Source: Nitrospiraceae bacterium
Lineage (GTDB): Bacteria; Nitrospirota_A; Leptospirillia; Leptospirillales; Leptospirillaceae
Reading direction: 5' to 3'
NCBI GenBank assembly: GCA_028064945.1
Contig: JAPTWQ010000025.1
Location: 1 to 5,009, forward strand
DNA: 5,009 nucleotides
The stretch's first letter is position 1. Every line of letters starts with the position of its first letter. Below the pieces are notes generated by a model that was not told the DNA's origin, searched no databases, and was given only the letters and a program-made list of their open reading frames with translations. Shown in pieces: positions 1 to 5,009 of this stretch. The position numbers were made by a program, and so were the translations under genes.

Positions 1-234
1 GTTGGTCAGATCTGTCTTTTCCGAATCCGCCGAAACGAGAGGTTCAGCCCGGATACCCAGCTGGGACAACAGCGAGAAGGCTGTCCGGATATCCCGAAGG
101 GAGGGAACATTGGAAATTTCAAGACCTCCCCCAAGAAGAGAGGAAAAAAGAATAGGAAGGGCAGAGTTTTTCGACCCTGAAACGATGACTTCCCCGCGTA
201 ATGGGGATCCCCCGACGATATGAAACCGATCCAC
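1..234 (-). CDS. murA: UDP-N-acetylglucosamine 1-carboxyvinyltransferase (MurA), N-terminal part, cut by the window edge
   Basis: MurA transfers the enolpyruvyl group of phosphoenolpyruvate to UDP-GlcNAc, the first committed cytoplasmic step of peptidoglycan synthesis and the target of fosfomycin. Only the first 78 codons are visible; the rest lies beyond position 1. The translation starts MDRFHIVGGSPLRGEV and carries the SGSKNSALPIL motif, with Lys22 and Asn23 at the same numbering as the substrate-binding Lys/Asn of E. coli MurA, followed by the family-typical stretch NVPSLRDI (residues 42-49). The catalytic cysteine loop is outside the window. The start is a GTG at 234, 5 bases after the prmC stop, with a GAAAGG Shine-Dalgarno-like run (about 244-249) inside the end of prmC and a 9-base spacer. 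No ATG fits the conserved N-terminus. It is evidently the next gene of the rho-rpmE-prfA-prmC operon. Partial only because of the window boundary; no sign of damage. Confidence 0.93.
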   Translation of the reverse strand, partial: MDRFHIVGGSPLRGEVIVSGSKNSALPILFSSLLGGGLEISNVPSLRDIRTAFSLLSQLGIRAEPLVSADSEKTDLTN

Positions 235-239
235 CCCGA

Positions 240-1121
240 CTAGCCTTTCTTCCAGAGAACGATTCGATCCAGACCAAGGATATCCGGAAAAACCAGTGGC
301 CCCCCACAACCGGAAACAATTCCTTCCTCCGATCTGAAAAAATCTCCCTGGCAGGATCCAATTTCCACTGCAGCCACCCCTCCCGAAGAAAGAAGACCCG
401 GCAAGACCGCCATCAGTCTTCTGTAAAAAACCAGTCCATCCGGTCCACCGTCAAGAGCTTCCCTTGGCTCATAAAACAGGATTTCCGGATCAAGACAGGC
501 AATGTCTCCGGAAGCAATATAGGGAGGATTGGAAACGATCAGATCGAACCTCTGGTCCAACCGCAGCATTTCCGTCCAGTCTCCATGAATGAAATGGATA
601 CGGGACTGGACGCCATGAAAAAGAGCATTTTTGCGTGACACTTCCAATGGCATAACAGAACGGTCGACCGCAAGACAACGGGCCTTTGGAAATTCTTTCA
701 GAAGAGAAATGCCAAGGACCCCGCTTCCGCATCCCAGATCAAGGATCCGTTGTGGACTTCGAGAATCAAGGACACGGAGAACATTTTCGACAAGAATCTC
801 CGTTTCCGGTCGGGGAACCAGCGTGCCCGGAGCGACTGCATAGCGATCTTCCAGAAAAGGAACCGACCCTGTGATCAGATGAAAGGGTTCTCTCTGACAA
901 CGCCTTTCCACCCAGGACGCGTAACAAGCCGACAATTCGTCCGGCAAAACCTCCCTGTCTCTGGTCCAGGCGGCCAGGGGATCTCCGAGAAGTTCCCCCA
1001 AAAGGTCACGGGATTCCCGCGCAGAACCTTCCGGAAGACAGGAGAGCCTCTCTTCTCCCCACTTCAGCCAGTCGACGATCCGGCTTCCGGCAGCGGGTTT
1101 CCCCTTTTGTGCCCGAATCAT
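240..1121 (-). CDS. prmC: Peptide chain release factor N5-glutamine methyltransferase PrmC (HemK)
   Basis: PrmC uses S-adenosylmethionine to methylate the glutamine of the GGQ motif in release factors RF1 and RF2 in the cytoplasm, raising termination efficiency. The 293-residue product has the family layout: a poorly conserved N-terminal helical domain (about 1-85) that contacts the release factor, then a Rossmann-like methyltransferase domain. Visible motifs are LVPRPETE (101-108), the SAM-binding motif I DLGCGSG (128-134), an acidic residue ending strand 2 in AVDRS (151-155) and the substrate-glutamine-binding NPPY (198-201). The C-terminal [13 protein letters not shown] block (218-230) is also typical. 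The start is an ATG overlapping the prfA stop (ATGA), with no strong Shine-Dalgarno, so translation is probably coupled to prfA. About 13 residues precede the usual family N-terminus, but no better start is seen. Its direct neighbour prfA encodes its substrate. Confidence 0.96.
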   Translation of the reverse strand: MIRAQKGKPAAGSRIVDWLKWGEERLSCLPEGSARESRDLLGELLGDPLAAWTRDREVLPDELSACYASWVERRCQREPFHLITGSVPFLEDRYAVAPGTLVPRPETEILVENVLRVLDSRSPQRILDLGCGSGVLGISLLKEFPKARCLAVDRSVMPLEVSRKNALFHGVQSRIHFIHGDWTEMLRLDQRFDLIVSNPPYIASGDIACLDPEILFYEPREALDGGPDGLVFYRRLMAVLPGLLSSGGVAAVEIGSCQGDFFRSEEGIVSGCGGPLVFPDILGLDRIVLWKKG

Positions 1122-2203
1122 TCAAGACGCTCGATTTCCAGAGCTCTCTCCTGCGCCCTCAACGCATCGACAAATGGATCAATATTTCCTTCCATCACCT
1201 GGTCCAGCTGATACAGGGTCATTCCGATCCTGTGATCCGTGACCCTGTTCTGGGGAAAGTTGTACGTCCGGATTCTCTCCGATCGATCCCCCGTTCCCAC
1301 CTGGCTTTTTCTGTCCGAAGCGATCTGTTCGTTCTGTCGGGTCTGCTCTTTTTCCATCAGGCGCGCACGAAGAACTTTCATGGCCTTGGCTTTGTTTTTT
1401 AGCTGGGATCGTTCGTCCTGACAGGAAACCACAATATTTGTCGGTAAATGTGTGATCCGGACAGCCGAATAGGTCGTGTTGACGCTTTGCCCCCCTGCAC
1501 TGGAGGCACAGAACGTATCAATCCTCAAATCCTTCGGGTCAATTTGCACATCCACTTCCGAGGCTTCCGGAATCATTGCCACCGTCACGGTCGACGTGTG
1601 AATCCGTCCTCCGGCTTCCGTCACCGGAACACGCTGGACTCTGTGTACACCGCTTTCAAACTTCAGCTGGCTGAACGCTCCATGGCCCTGGACATAAATA
1701 ATGGTTTCGCGAGCCCCTCCTATTTCGGTGTCATTCGTTTCCATGACCTCGAAACGAAATCCCTTGCGTTCAATGAAACGAAGATACATTCGGGCCAGCT
1801 CGCGGGCAAAAAGGGCAGCTTCTTCCCCTCCTGCCCCTGCGCGGATTTCCAGAAAGAGATTTCGGGAATCCCTTTCATCTCTGGGGAGGATCGAATCAAG
1901 AAGCCGGGACTCAACATCCTGGAGTTCAAGACTCAGCTTTTTTTCTTCCTGAGGAACCAGATCCAGAAAATCCGGGTCCTGCCTCAACTCCTGCAGGTCC
2001 TTCTGCTGGTCTATAATCCGGAGATAGTTTTCATAGAGGGAAACAATAATAGAAAGCTCGGATTGATCCCGGGCCAGCTTCATGTATATGGCAGGGTTGC
2101 GGGAAACCTCCGGGTCCGCCATCTTGCCGGAAATCTCCCGGTAACGTTCCCGCATCGATTCAAGTCTGGGACGGACCTTTTCAATGATTCCCGCCGTTGA
2201 CAA
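1118..2203 (-). CDS. prfA: Peptide chain release factor 1 (RF1)
   Basis: RF1 recognises UAA and UAG stop codons in the ribosomal A site and triggers hydrolysis of peptidyl-tRNA. The 361-residue length is normal for RF1. The order is an N-terminal helical domain (about 1-105), the GAGGEEA block (123-129) and the tripeptide anticodon as PVT (193-195; PAT in E. coli), which marks RF1 and not RF2. The GGQ catalytic loop follows (237-239) with VNTT after it, then the conserved [16 protein letters not shown] block (252-267). The residues around GGQ (CASSAGGQS) differ from the common RASGAGGQH form. The start is a TTG at 2203, preceded by GAGG with a 5-base spacer (GAGGAAATT-TTG); the next ATG, residue 17, would remove part of the first helix. 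It begins 9 bases after rpmE and overlaps prmC by 4 bases, so all three are probably co-translated from one mRNA. Confidence 0.96.
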   Translation of the reverse strand: MSTAGIIEKVRPRLESMRERYREISGKMADPEVSRNPAIYMKLARDQSELSIIVSLYENYLRIIDQQKDLQELRQDPDFLDLVPQEEKKLSLELQDVESRLLDSILPRDERDSRNLFLEIRAGAGGEEAALFARELARMYLRFIERKGFRFEVMETNDTEIGGARETIIYVQGHGAFSQLKFESGVHRVQRVPVTEAGGRIHTSTVTVAMIPEASEVDVQIDPKDLRIDTFCASSAGGQSVNTTYSAVRITHLPTNIVVSCQDERSQLKNKAKAMKVLRARLMEKEQTRQNEQIASDRKSQVGTGDRSERIRTYNFPQNRVTDHRIGMTLYQLDQVMEGNIDPFVDALRAQERALEIERLE

Positions 2204-2215
2204 AATTTCCTCTTA
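2204..2215 (-). promoter_or_regulatory. Ribosome-binding site that fixes the TTG start of prfA
   Basis: On the minus strand the rpmE stop TAA is followed directly by GAGGAAATT and then TTG. The GAGG core (2209-2212) lies 5 bases before the TTG. No in-frame ATG lies at a suitable distance, so this site decides the non-ATG start. Confidence 0.7.
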
Positions 2216-2419
2216 CTTCTTGCCCTGTGCATACTTTTTCATAAACCGATCCACGCGTCCCTCGGTATCGACAATCTTCTGGGTTCCTGTAAAAAATGGA
2301 TGGCATTCATTACAGATATCCAGCTTTACATTGCCGATTGTTGTCCGCGTGACAAACGTATTACCACAAGCACAAACAACTGTGGCCACCTTATACTCCG
2401 GATGAATCCCGCTTTTCAT
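2213..2419 (-). CDS. rpmE: 50S ribosomal protein L31, zinc-binding type
   Basis: L31 sits on the large ribosomal subunit and forms a bridge to the small-subunit head. The 68-residue product starts [10 protein letters not shown] and contains the family core [10 protein letters not shown] (36-45). Four cysteines (C16, C18, C36 and C39, as CxC and CxxC) mark the zinc-binding form, unlike the cysteine-free RpmE2 paralogue that replaces it under zinc limitation. The C-terminus is short and basic ([11 protein letters not shown]). The reading frame is open for another 15 codons upstream, but the ATG at 2419 matches the family N-terminus and has an AAGGGAG Shine-Dalgarno (2426-2432) with a 6-base spacer; the upstream ATG would run through the two intergenic hairpins. 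It lies between rho and prfA, and is probably co-transcribed with both, with its own leader structure. Confidence 0.96.
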   Translation of the reverse strand: MKSGIHPEYKVATVVCACGNTFVTRTTIGNVKLDICNECHPFFTGTQKIVDTEGRVDRFMKKYAQGKK

Positions 2420-2443
2420 TTCTTTCTCCCTTTCTGATTTTAA

Positions 2444-2462
2444 GGAAGGAACATGTCCTTCC
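2444..2462 (-). promoter_or_regulatory. Hairpin in the rpmE 5' leader
   Basis: A perfect 7-bp inverted repeat (GGAAGGA / TCCTTCC) with a 5-base loop lies between the rho stop and the rpmE Shine-Dalgarno. No U-rich tail follows on the minus strand (TTAAAATCAG), so it is not a convincing intrinsic terminator. It is more likely a leader or mRNA-processing structure. The function is inferred; the inverted repeat is seen directly. Confidence 0.45.
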
Positions 2463-2470
2463 ATGCCTGA

Positions 2471-2491
2471 ATGAAAGGACTAGCCTTTCAT
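2471..2491 (-). promoter_or_regulatory. Hairpin spanning the rho stop codon
   Basis: A perfect 8-bp stem (ATGAAAGG / CCTTTCAT) with a 5-base loop, CTAGT, holds the rho TAG stop in its loop. It has no U-tract, so it is not a standard terminator. The downstream arm, CCTTTC, is also complementary to GAAAGG at the rpmE ribosome-binding site (2429-2434), which allows an alternative pairing. Confidence 0.45.
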
Positions 2492-3730
2492 CATTCTTTC
2501 CAAAAACTCCTTGTTTCCTTTTGTCCCCTTCATATTACTGAGCAAGTACTCCATATCATCCTGGGGGTTGTTTGAATTGAGCGCCTTGCGGAGTATCCAG
2601 ATCTTGTTCAGGTCATCCTTGTCGAGCAGAAGTTCTTCCTTTCGGGTTCCGGAAAGCGTGACATTAATGGCCGGGAAGATTCTCCGATCGGATAAATGTC
2701 TGTCCAGATGAAGCTCCATATTGCCCGTTCCCTTGAACTCCTCAAAAATCACATCATCCATCCGGCTCCCTGTATCAATAAGGGCGGTGGCAATGATCGT
2801 CAGGCTTCCTCCTTCCTCGATATTGCGGGCAGAGCCGAAAAAACGTTTCGGCCGTTGCAACGCGTTCGAGTCCAGTCCTCCGGAAAGAACCTTTCCGGAG
2901 GGAGGGGCCACCGTATTAAAGGCCCGGGCCAAACGCGTAATGCTATCCAGGAGAATGACGACGTCTTTTTGGGACTCTGCCAATCTCTTGGCTTTCTCCA
3001 AAACCATTTCGGCTACCTGAATATGCCTTTGCGGCGGCTCATCAAAAGTCGAGCTGACGACTTCACCCTTGACTTGCCGAACCATATCCGTCACTTCTTC
3101 CGGTCGTTCATCAATCAGCAAGACAATCAGAACGATATCCGGATAATTTTTGGAGATGGCCTTGGCAAGACCCTGGAGCAGCATCGTCTTTCCGGTTCGG
3201 GGGGGAGCAACAATCAAGCCCCTCTGACCTTTTCCGATAGGCGTCACCAAATCCATGACGCGCATGGAAAGATCTTCCTGGGAATGTTCCAGCCTGATCC
3301 TTTCCATCGGATAGAGCGGCGTCAAATTGTCAAAGAGAATCTTTTCGCGGCCGGAGTCAGAATCTTCAAAGTTGACCTTCTCCACTTTCAGCATCGCAAA
3401 ATAGCGCTCTCCCTCCTTGGGAGGACGTATTTGGCCCCAGACGGTGTCTCCCGTTCTCAGATTGAACCTTCGGATTTGGGAAGGAGAAACGTAGATATCG
3501 TCCGGTCCGGGAAGGTAGTTATACAGGGGAGACCGGAGAAAACCAAACCCGTCCTGGAGAATTTCAAGAACACCCTCTCCAGTGATAGGCCCGTTTTTAT
3601 CCGATTGCGCCTGCAGAAGGGCAAAGATCAGATCCTGTTTCCGAAGGTTGACTGCCCCTTCTATATGGAGCTCCTTGGCCACCTCGGTCAGTTCCGCAAT
3701 ACTTTTCTCTTTCAATTCCGCAAGATTCAT
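2480..3730 (-). CDS. rho: Transcription termination factor Rho
   Basis: Rho is a homohexameric RNA-dependent ATPase that loads on C-rich nascent RNA and terminates transcription. The 416-residue product is close to E. coli Rho (419). In order it has the Rho N-terminal helical domain (1-45), a cold-shock-like RNA-binding domain with the RNP-type GFGFLR (61-66) and the RecA-like ATPase domain. That domain shows Walker A PPRTGKT (176-182), the catalytic-glutamate region [12 protein letters not shown] (205-216), Walker [15 protein letters not shown] (257-270), the [16 protein letters not shown] segment of the Q-loop region (284-299), the R-loop [10 protein letters not shown] (331-340) and the arginine-finger segment SGTRKEELL (360-368). 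No long acidic or low-complexity insertion is present. The ATG at 3730 has GAGAGG (3736-3741) with a 5-base spacer. It is probably the first gene of the operon, preceded by a long gene-free leader, in line with the autoregulation known for rho elsewhere. Confidence 0.98.
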   Translation of the reverse strand: MNLAELKEKSIAELTEVAKELHIEGAVNLRKQDLIFALLQAQSDKNGPITGEGVLEILQDGFGFLRSPLYNYLPGPDDIYVSPSQIRRFNLRTGDTVWGQIRPPKEGERYFAMLKVEKVNFEDSDSGREKILFDNLTPLYPMERIRLEHSQEDLSMRVMDLVTPIGKGQRGLIVAPPRTGKTMLLQGLAKAISKNYPDIVLIVLLIDERPEEVTDMVRQVKGEVVSSTFDEPPQRHIQVAEMVLEKAKRLAESQKDVVILLDSITRLARAFNTVAPPSGKVLSGGLDSNALQRPKRFFGSARNIEEGGSLTIIATALIDTGSRMDDVIFEEFKGTGNMELHLDRHLSDRRIFPAINVTLSGTRKEELLLDKDDLNKIWILRKALNSNNPQDDMEYLLSNMKGTKGNKEFLERMMKG

Positions 3731-3790
3731 AAAAACCTCTCGCCCATCCGCATAAACCTGAAACAGGAAAGACGGACAGACAGTTATCGT

Positions 3791-3952
3791 TCAGGAACCA
3801 AAGCGGTTCCCCTCTCCCAAAATAACGATGGTAAAAGGCTCAAAGACTTTTACCCGCTGCTCCGACGGACTTTTCCGTCCAGAGTCTTCTGCCCGGGATG
3901 ACTTTTCTCTCCGGGAATGACCAGACGAAGAGTGCTTTTTCGAATCCAACAC
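3791..3952 (-). CDS. Possible small hypothetical protein in the rho leader (53 aa, GTG start)
   Basis: The minus-strand frame stays open from a TAG at about 3985 to a TGA at 3791-3793. From the GTG at 3952 it gives 53 residues: a hydrophilic Ser/Lys/Arg/Glu-rich first half (VLDSKKHSSSGHSRREKSSR) and a second half of more ordinary protein composition (EQRVKVFEPFTIVILGEGNR). No Shine-Dalgarno precedes the GTG or the adjacent TTG, and three hairpins overlap the frame, which argues against a gene. I do not recognise the product. It could be a leader peptide, the tail of a degraded gene, or chance. Confidence 0.15.
   Translation of the reverse strand: MLDSKKHSSSGHSRREKSSRAEDSGRKSPSEQRVKVFEPFTIVILGEGNRFGS
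3830..3854 (-). promoter_or_regulatory. Hairpin with U-rich 3' side in the rho leader, possible attenuator
   Basis: An 8-bp perfect inverted repeat (GGTAAAAG / CTTTTACC) with a 9-base loop is followed on the minus strand by ATCGTTATTTT, about 100 bases before the rho ATG. The stem is AT-rich and the U-run is interrupted, so it would be a weak terminator at most. An attenuation role is inferred. Confidence 0.3.
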
Positions 3953-4192
3953 AGGAAGGAACGAATGGTCAGGATGTTTCCGGTCCCTCGACTACGGGAG
4001 TCAAACCGGAAGTCGCATGATGCCCCCAAAAAATTTAGACGGATCAGACCTTCAGCAGATTTCATAAGGCTTCCAAGGGGGTTTTTCGCAAGATCGATCC
4101 AAAAGGGGACGACCGGTCCGCCAGCCGCCATATTCTGACTTGCGACGGTGCCAGGAGCGGTGAAGGCATGTTTGTCACATCTTCAGGCATGC

Positions 4193-4209
4193 ATATTGAG
4201 TATCAATAT
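4193..4209. promoter_or_regulatory. 17-bp palindrome overlapping the candidate rho promoter, operator-like
   Basis: ATATTGA-gta-TCAATAT is a perfect 7-bp dyad with a 3-base centre. It overlaps the -10 region of the TTGACA promoter on the minus strand, the usual place for a repressor site. Its half-site spacing is not that of FNR/CRP sites (TTGAT-N4-ATCAA). No binding protein can be named from the sequence. Confidence 0.35.
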
Positions 4210-4231
4210 ATGAAGACGGGTCGGTTGTCAA
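4203..4231 (-). promoter_or_regulatory. Candidate sigma-70 promoter for the rho operon
   Basis: A perfect -35 hexamer TTGACA (4226-4231, minus strand) is followed by TATATT after 15 bases or TATTGA (4203-4208) after 17 bases. It lies between the cytochrome terminator hairpin and the rho leader and points at rho. The -35 is perfect but neither -10 is, so the exact -10 and start site are uncertain. Confidence 0.45.
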
Positions 4232-4236
4232 GAAAT

Positions 4237-4266
4237 GTTTGGGGAGCGATGTCGAGCTCCCCAAAC
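4237..4266 (-). terminator. Intrinsic-type terminator of the cytochrome c gene
   Basis: A perfect 11-bp GC-rich stem (GTTTGGGGAGC / GCTCCCCAAAC) with an 8-base loop starts 14 bases after the cytochrome stop. On the minus strand it is followed by ATTTCTTGACA, a short U-rich tail interrupted by one C. The position and stem strength support termination; the tail is weaker than usual. Confidence 0.7.
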
Positions 4267-4280
4267 CTCGTGTACTGATC

Positions 4281-4835
4281 TTACTTTGCTGCTGTGTTCA
4301 GAAATTCCGGTTTCAGGTTACCGGCAGCTTCTTCATGAACAGGCTGTTTGGAAACCCAGTCTGCAGAACCGGTCACACAATCCATGTCACCGCCGCATCC
4401 AAGGCTTCTTTCGTAAATAACAGCTTCCCATGCCTGCTTGTCCGTAATCTGACCGGCGCTGACAAAACCAACCATTGCGGGCTGGAGGGGAGATCCGTTA
4501 GAAACAACCCAGAACATTTCACCCGCTGTCCGGACTTGCTCAAACTGATGATTGGTAAAATTCCGGGGACCGGGATCCATACCCGCCGCGCCAGGACCAT
4601 TGCCGTCACCGGCCACGCCGTGGCAGGTGTAGCAGGTACCTGCTCCATTGAACACTTCCTTACCCTTGGCAATCATGTCTGCCGTAACGGGGAAGGGGGG
4701 TTTCATTGCTTTTGCTGCAGCCAGCTGGTCCGCAGGAACGCGGGGCTTCAGAATGTCCAGCTCAGCAGCAAAAGATGACGCTGTGGCAAAGCCCAGCACA
4801 GCAGCACCCATGACAGCCACTGTCCACATCCTCAT
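4281..4835 (-). CDS. Exported monohaem c-type cytochrome
   Basis: This is a 184-residue secreted electron carrier, probably periplasmic. Residues 1-24 form a signal peptide: a short charged start (MRMW), a hydrophobic core of Val/Ala/Gly/Leu, and a cleavage region SSFAAELD. One haem-binding CYTCH motif (68-72) sits in a class I-like context, with GAGTCYTCHGVAGDGNGPGA followed by a PRNFTN element (90-95). Met121 in QPAMVGF is the likely distal axial ligand. The C-terminal part carries a second cysteine pair, CGGDMDC (147-153), which has no CxxCH and so does not bind a second haem in the standard way. The chosen ATG has a strong GGAGG Shine-Dalgarno (4845-4849) about 9 bases upstream; the frame stays open further upstream but that part is not signal-like. 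It is a single-gene unit with its own terminator. The partner and pathway cannot be told from this window; iron or nitrite oxidation chains are possible in Nitrospirota-like hosts. Confidence 0.9.
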   Translation of the reverse strand: MRMWTVAVMGAAVLGFATASSFAAELDILKPRVPADQLAAAKAMKPPFPVTADMIAKGKEVFNGAGTCYTCHGVAGDGNGPGAAGMDPGPRNFTNHQFEQVRTAGEMFWVVSNGSPLQPAMVGFVSAGQITDKQAWEAVIYERSLGCGGDMDCVTGSADWVSKQPVHEEAAGNLKPEFLNTAAK

Positions 4836-5009
4836 AAGGTACGCCCTCCATACAAATAAGAATTTGGTTAACAGAACAAAACTCCCCCCCTTACCATTGA
4901 CCGGAAGGCCAAAAGTGAACCTGGCTTGCAAGTCAAGGCACTAGGGTTGTCGGGAACCGGACCCATTCAATCATGCCCTGTCACCATTGTCAAGATGAAT
5001 TCACTGCCC
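4836..5009 (-). promoter_or_regulatory. Upstream region of the cytochrome c gene with a candidate promoter
   Basis: No coding sequence is evident here. On the minus strand a perfect TTGACA (4988-4993) is followed after 17 bases by TTGAAT (4965-4970), a mediocre -10. This would give a leader of about 120 bases. A second -35-like TTGACT (4931-4936) has no convincing -10. A run of seven G (4884-4890, minus strand) lies about 50 bases before the ATG. Confidence 0.3.

Larger units (their letters stand above)
3731..4225 (-). promoter_or_regulatory. Long gene-poor leader upstream of rho
   Basis: Nearly 500 bases between the candidate promoter and rho carry no recognisable gene. On the minus strand I see several hairpins: one at 3794-3810 (6 bp, 5-base loop), one at 3830-3854 (8 bp, 9-base loop, followed by ATCGTTATTTT) and one at 3864-3879 (6 bp, tetraloop). 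The last 30 or so bases before the rho ribosome-binding region (3757-3785) are pyrimidine-rich and fairly G-poor. Two weak small reading frames are present: 3850-4065, starting MKSAEGLIRL after GGAAG, and 3791-3952, a GTG-started, Ser/Lys/Arg-rich frame ending in GEGNRFGS. Neither matches a family I know. A regulated leader for rho is the simplest reading. A decayed or very small gene is the alternative. Confidence 0.45.

Noticed and set aside
1448..2200. Plus-strand open frame (250 aa) opposite prfA
   Set aside because: A shadow of the conserved prfA reading frame; its translation shows no domain or motif I know.
2465..2491. Intrinsic terminator at the end of rho
   Set aside because: The 8-bp stem is perfect but there is no U-tract on the minus strand, and rpmE follows within 60 bases in the same direction, so an operon leader structure fits better.
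2696..3901. Long plus-strand open frame (401 aa) opposite rho
   Set aside because: It lies antisense to the fully conserved rho gene, has no recognisable family or ribosome-binding site, and its composition looks like a mirror of rho codons.
3917..4138. Plus-strand Arg-rich open frame of 73 aa in the rho leader
   Set aside because: No convincing ribosome-binding site or promoter, very high arginine content typical of out-of-frame reading, and no family resemblance.
4193..4209. FNR/CRP-type binding site
   Set aside because: The half-sites TTGA and TCAA are only 3 bases apart; FNR sites need six between those elements.
4365..4400. Second haem site in the cytochrome
   Set aside because: The second cysteine pair is CX5C with no following histidine, so it is not a CxxCH haem-binding motif.
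4836..4931. Longer N-terminus for the cytochrome (32 more residues)
   Set aside because: The upstream extension destroys a clear signal peptide arrangement, while the chosen ATG has a strong GGAGG at good spacing.

Overview
The window holds a compact bacterial translation/transcription operon, all on the minus strand, plus one separate minus-strand gene for an exported c-type cytochrome. In the order of transcription (high to low coordinates) it reads: cytochrome c; a hairpin terminator; a gene-free leader of roughly 470-490 bases; then rho, rpmE (ribosomal protein L31), prfA (release factor 1), prmC (release-factor methyltransferase) and the first 78 codons of murA, which runs off the left edge. 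I see no mobile element, CRISPR array, tRNA or rRNA.

The operon is tightly packed. rho and rpmE are about 60 bases apart, with two tandem hairpins between them. rpmE and prfA are 9 bases apart, prfA and prmC share an ATGA stop/start overlap, and prmC and murA are 5 bases apart. prfA starts with TTG and murA with GTG. The order rho-rpmE-prfA-prmC-murA recurs in many bacteria. Functionally the cluster joins transcription termination (Rho), the ribosome (L31), translation termination (RF1 and PrmC, which methylates the GGQ glutamine of RF1) and the first committed step of peptidoglycan synthesis (MurA).

The right part (4281-5009) holds the monohaem cytochrome gene, with its own ribosome-binding site, signal peptide and a strong 11-bp hairpin after the stop. 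A TTGACA hexamer lies immediately beyond that hairpin and, with a TATATT/TATTGA -10 region overlapped by a 17-bp palindrome, forms the best candidate promoter for the rho operon. The leader between there and rho has several hairpins and two weak small reading frames, but no gene I can assign.

The organism is a Gram-negative-type bacterium of moderate GC. The operon order, protein style and a neighbouring exported cytochrome c would fit Nitrospirota (for example a Leptospirillum-like iron oxidiser) or a deltaproteobacterial lineage. This is an impression, not a demonstrated assignment. The genes themselves are ordinary housekeeping genes; the points worth a second look are regulatory (the rho leader and the rho-rpmE hairpins) and a few departures from usual protein motifs (the RF1 GGQ loop and an extra cysteine pair in the cytochrome).
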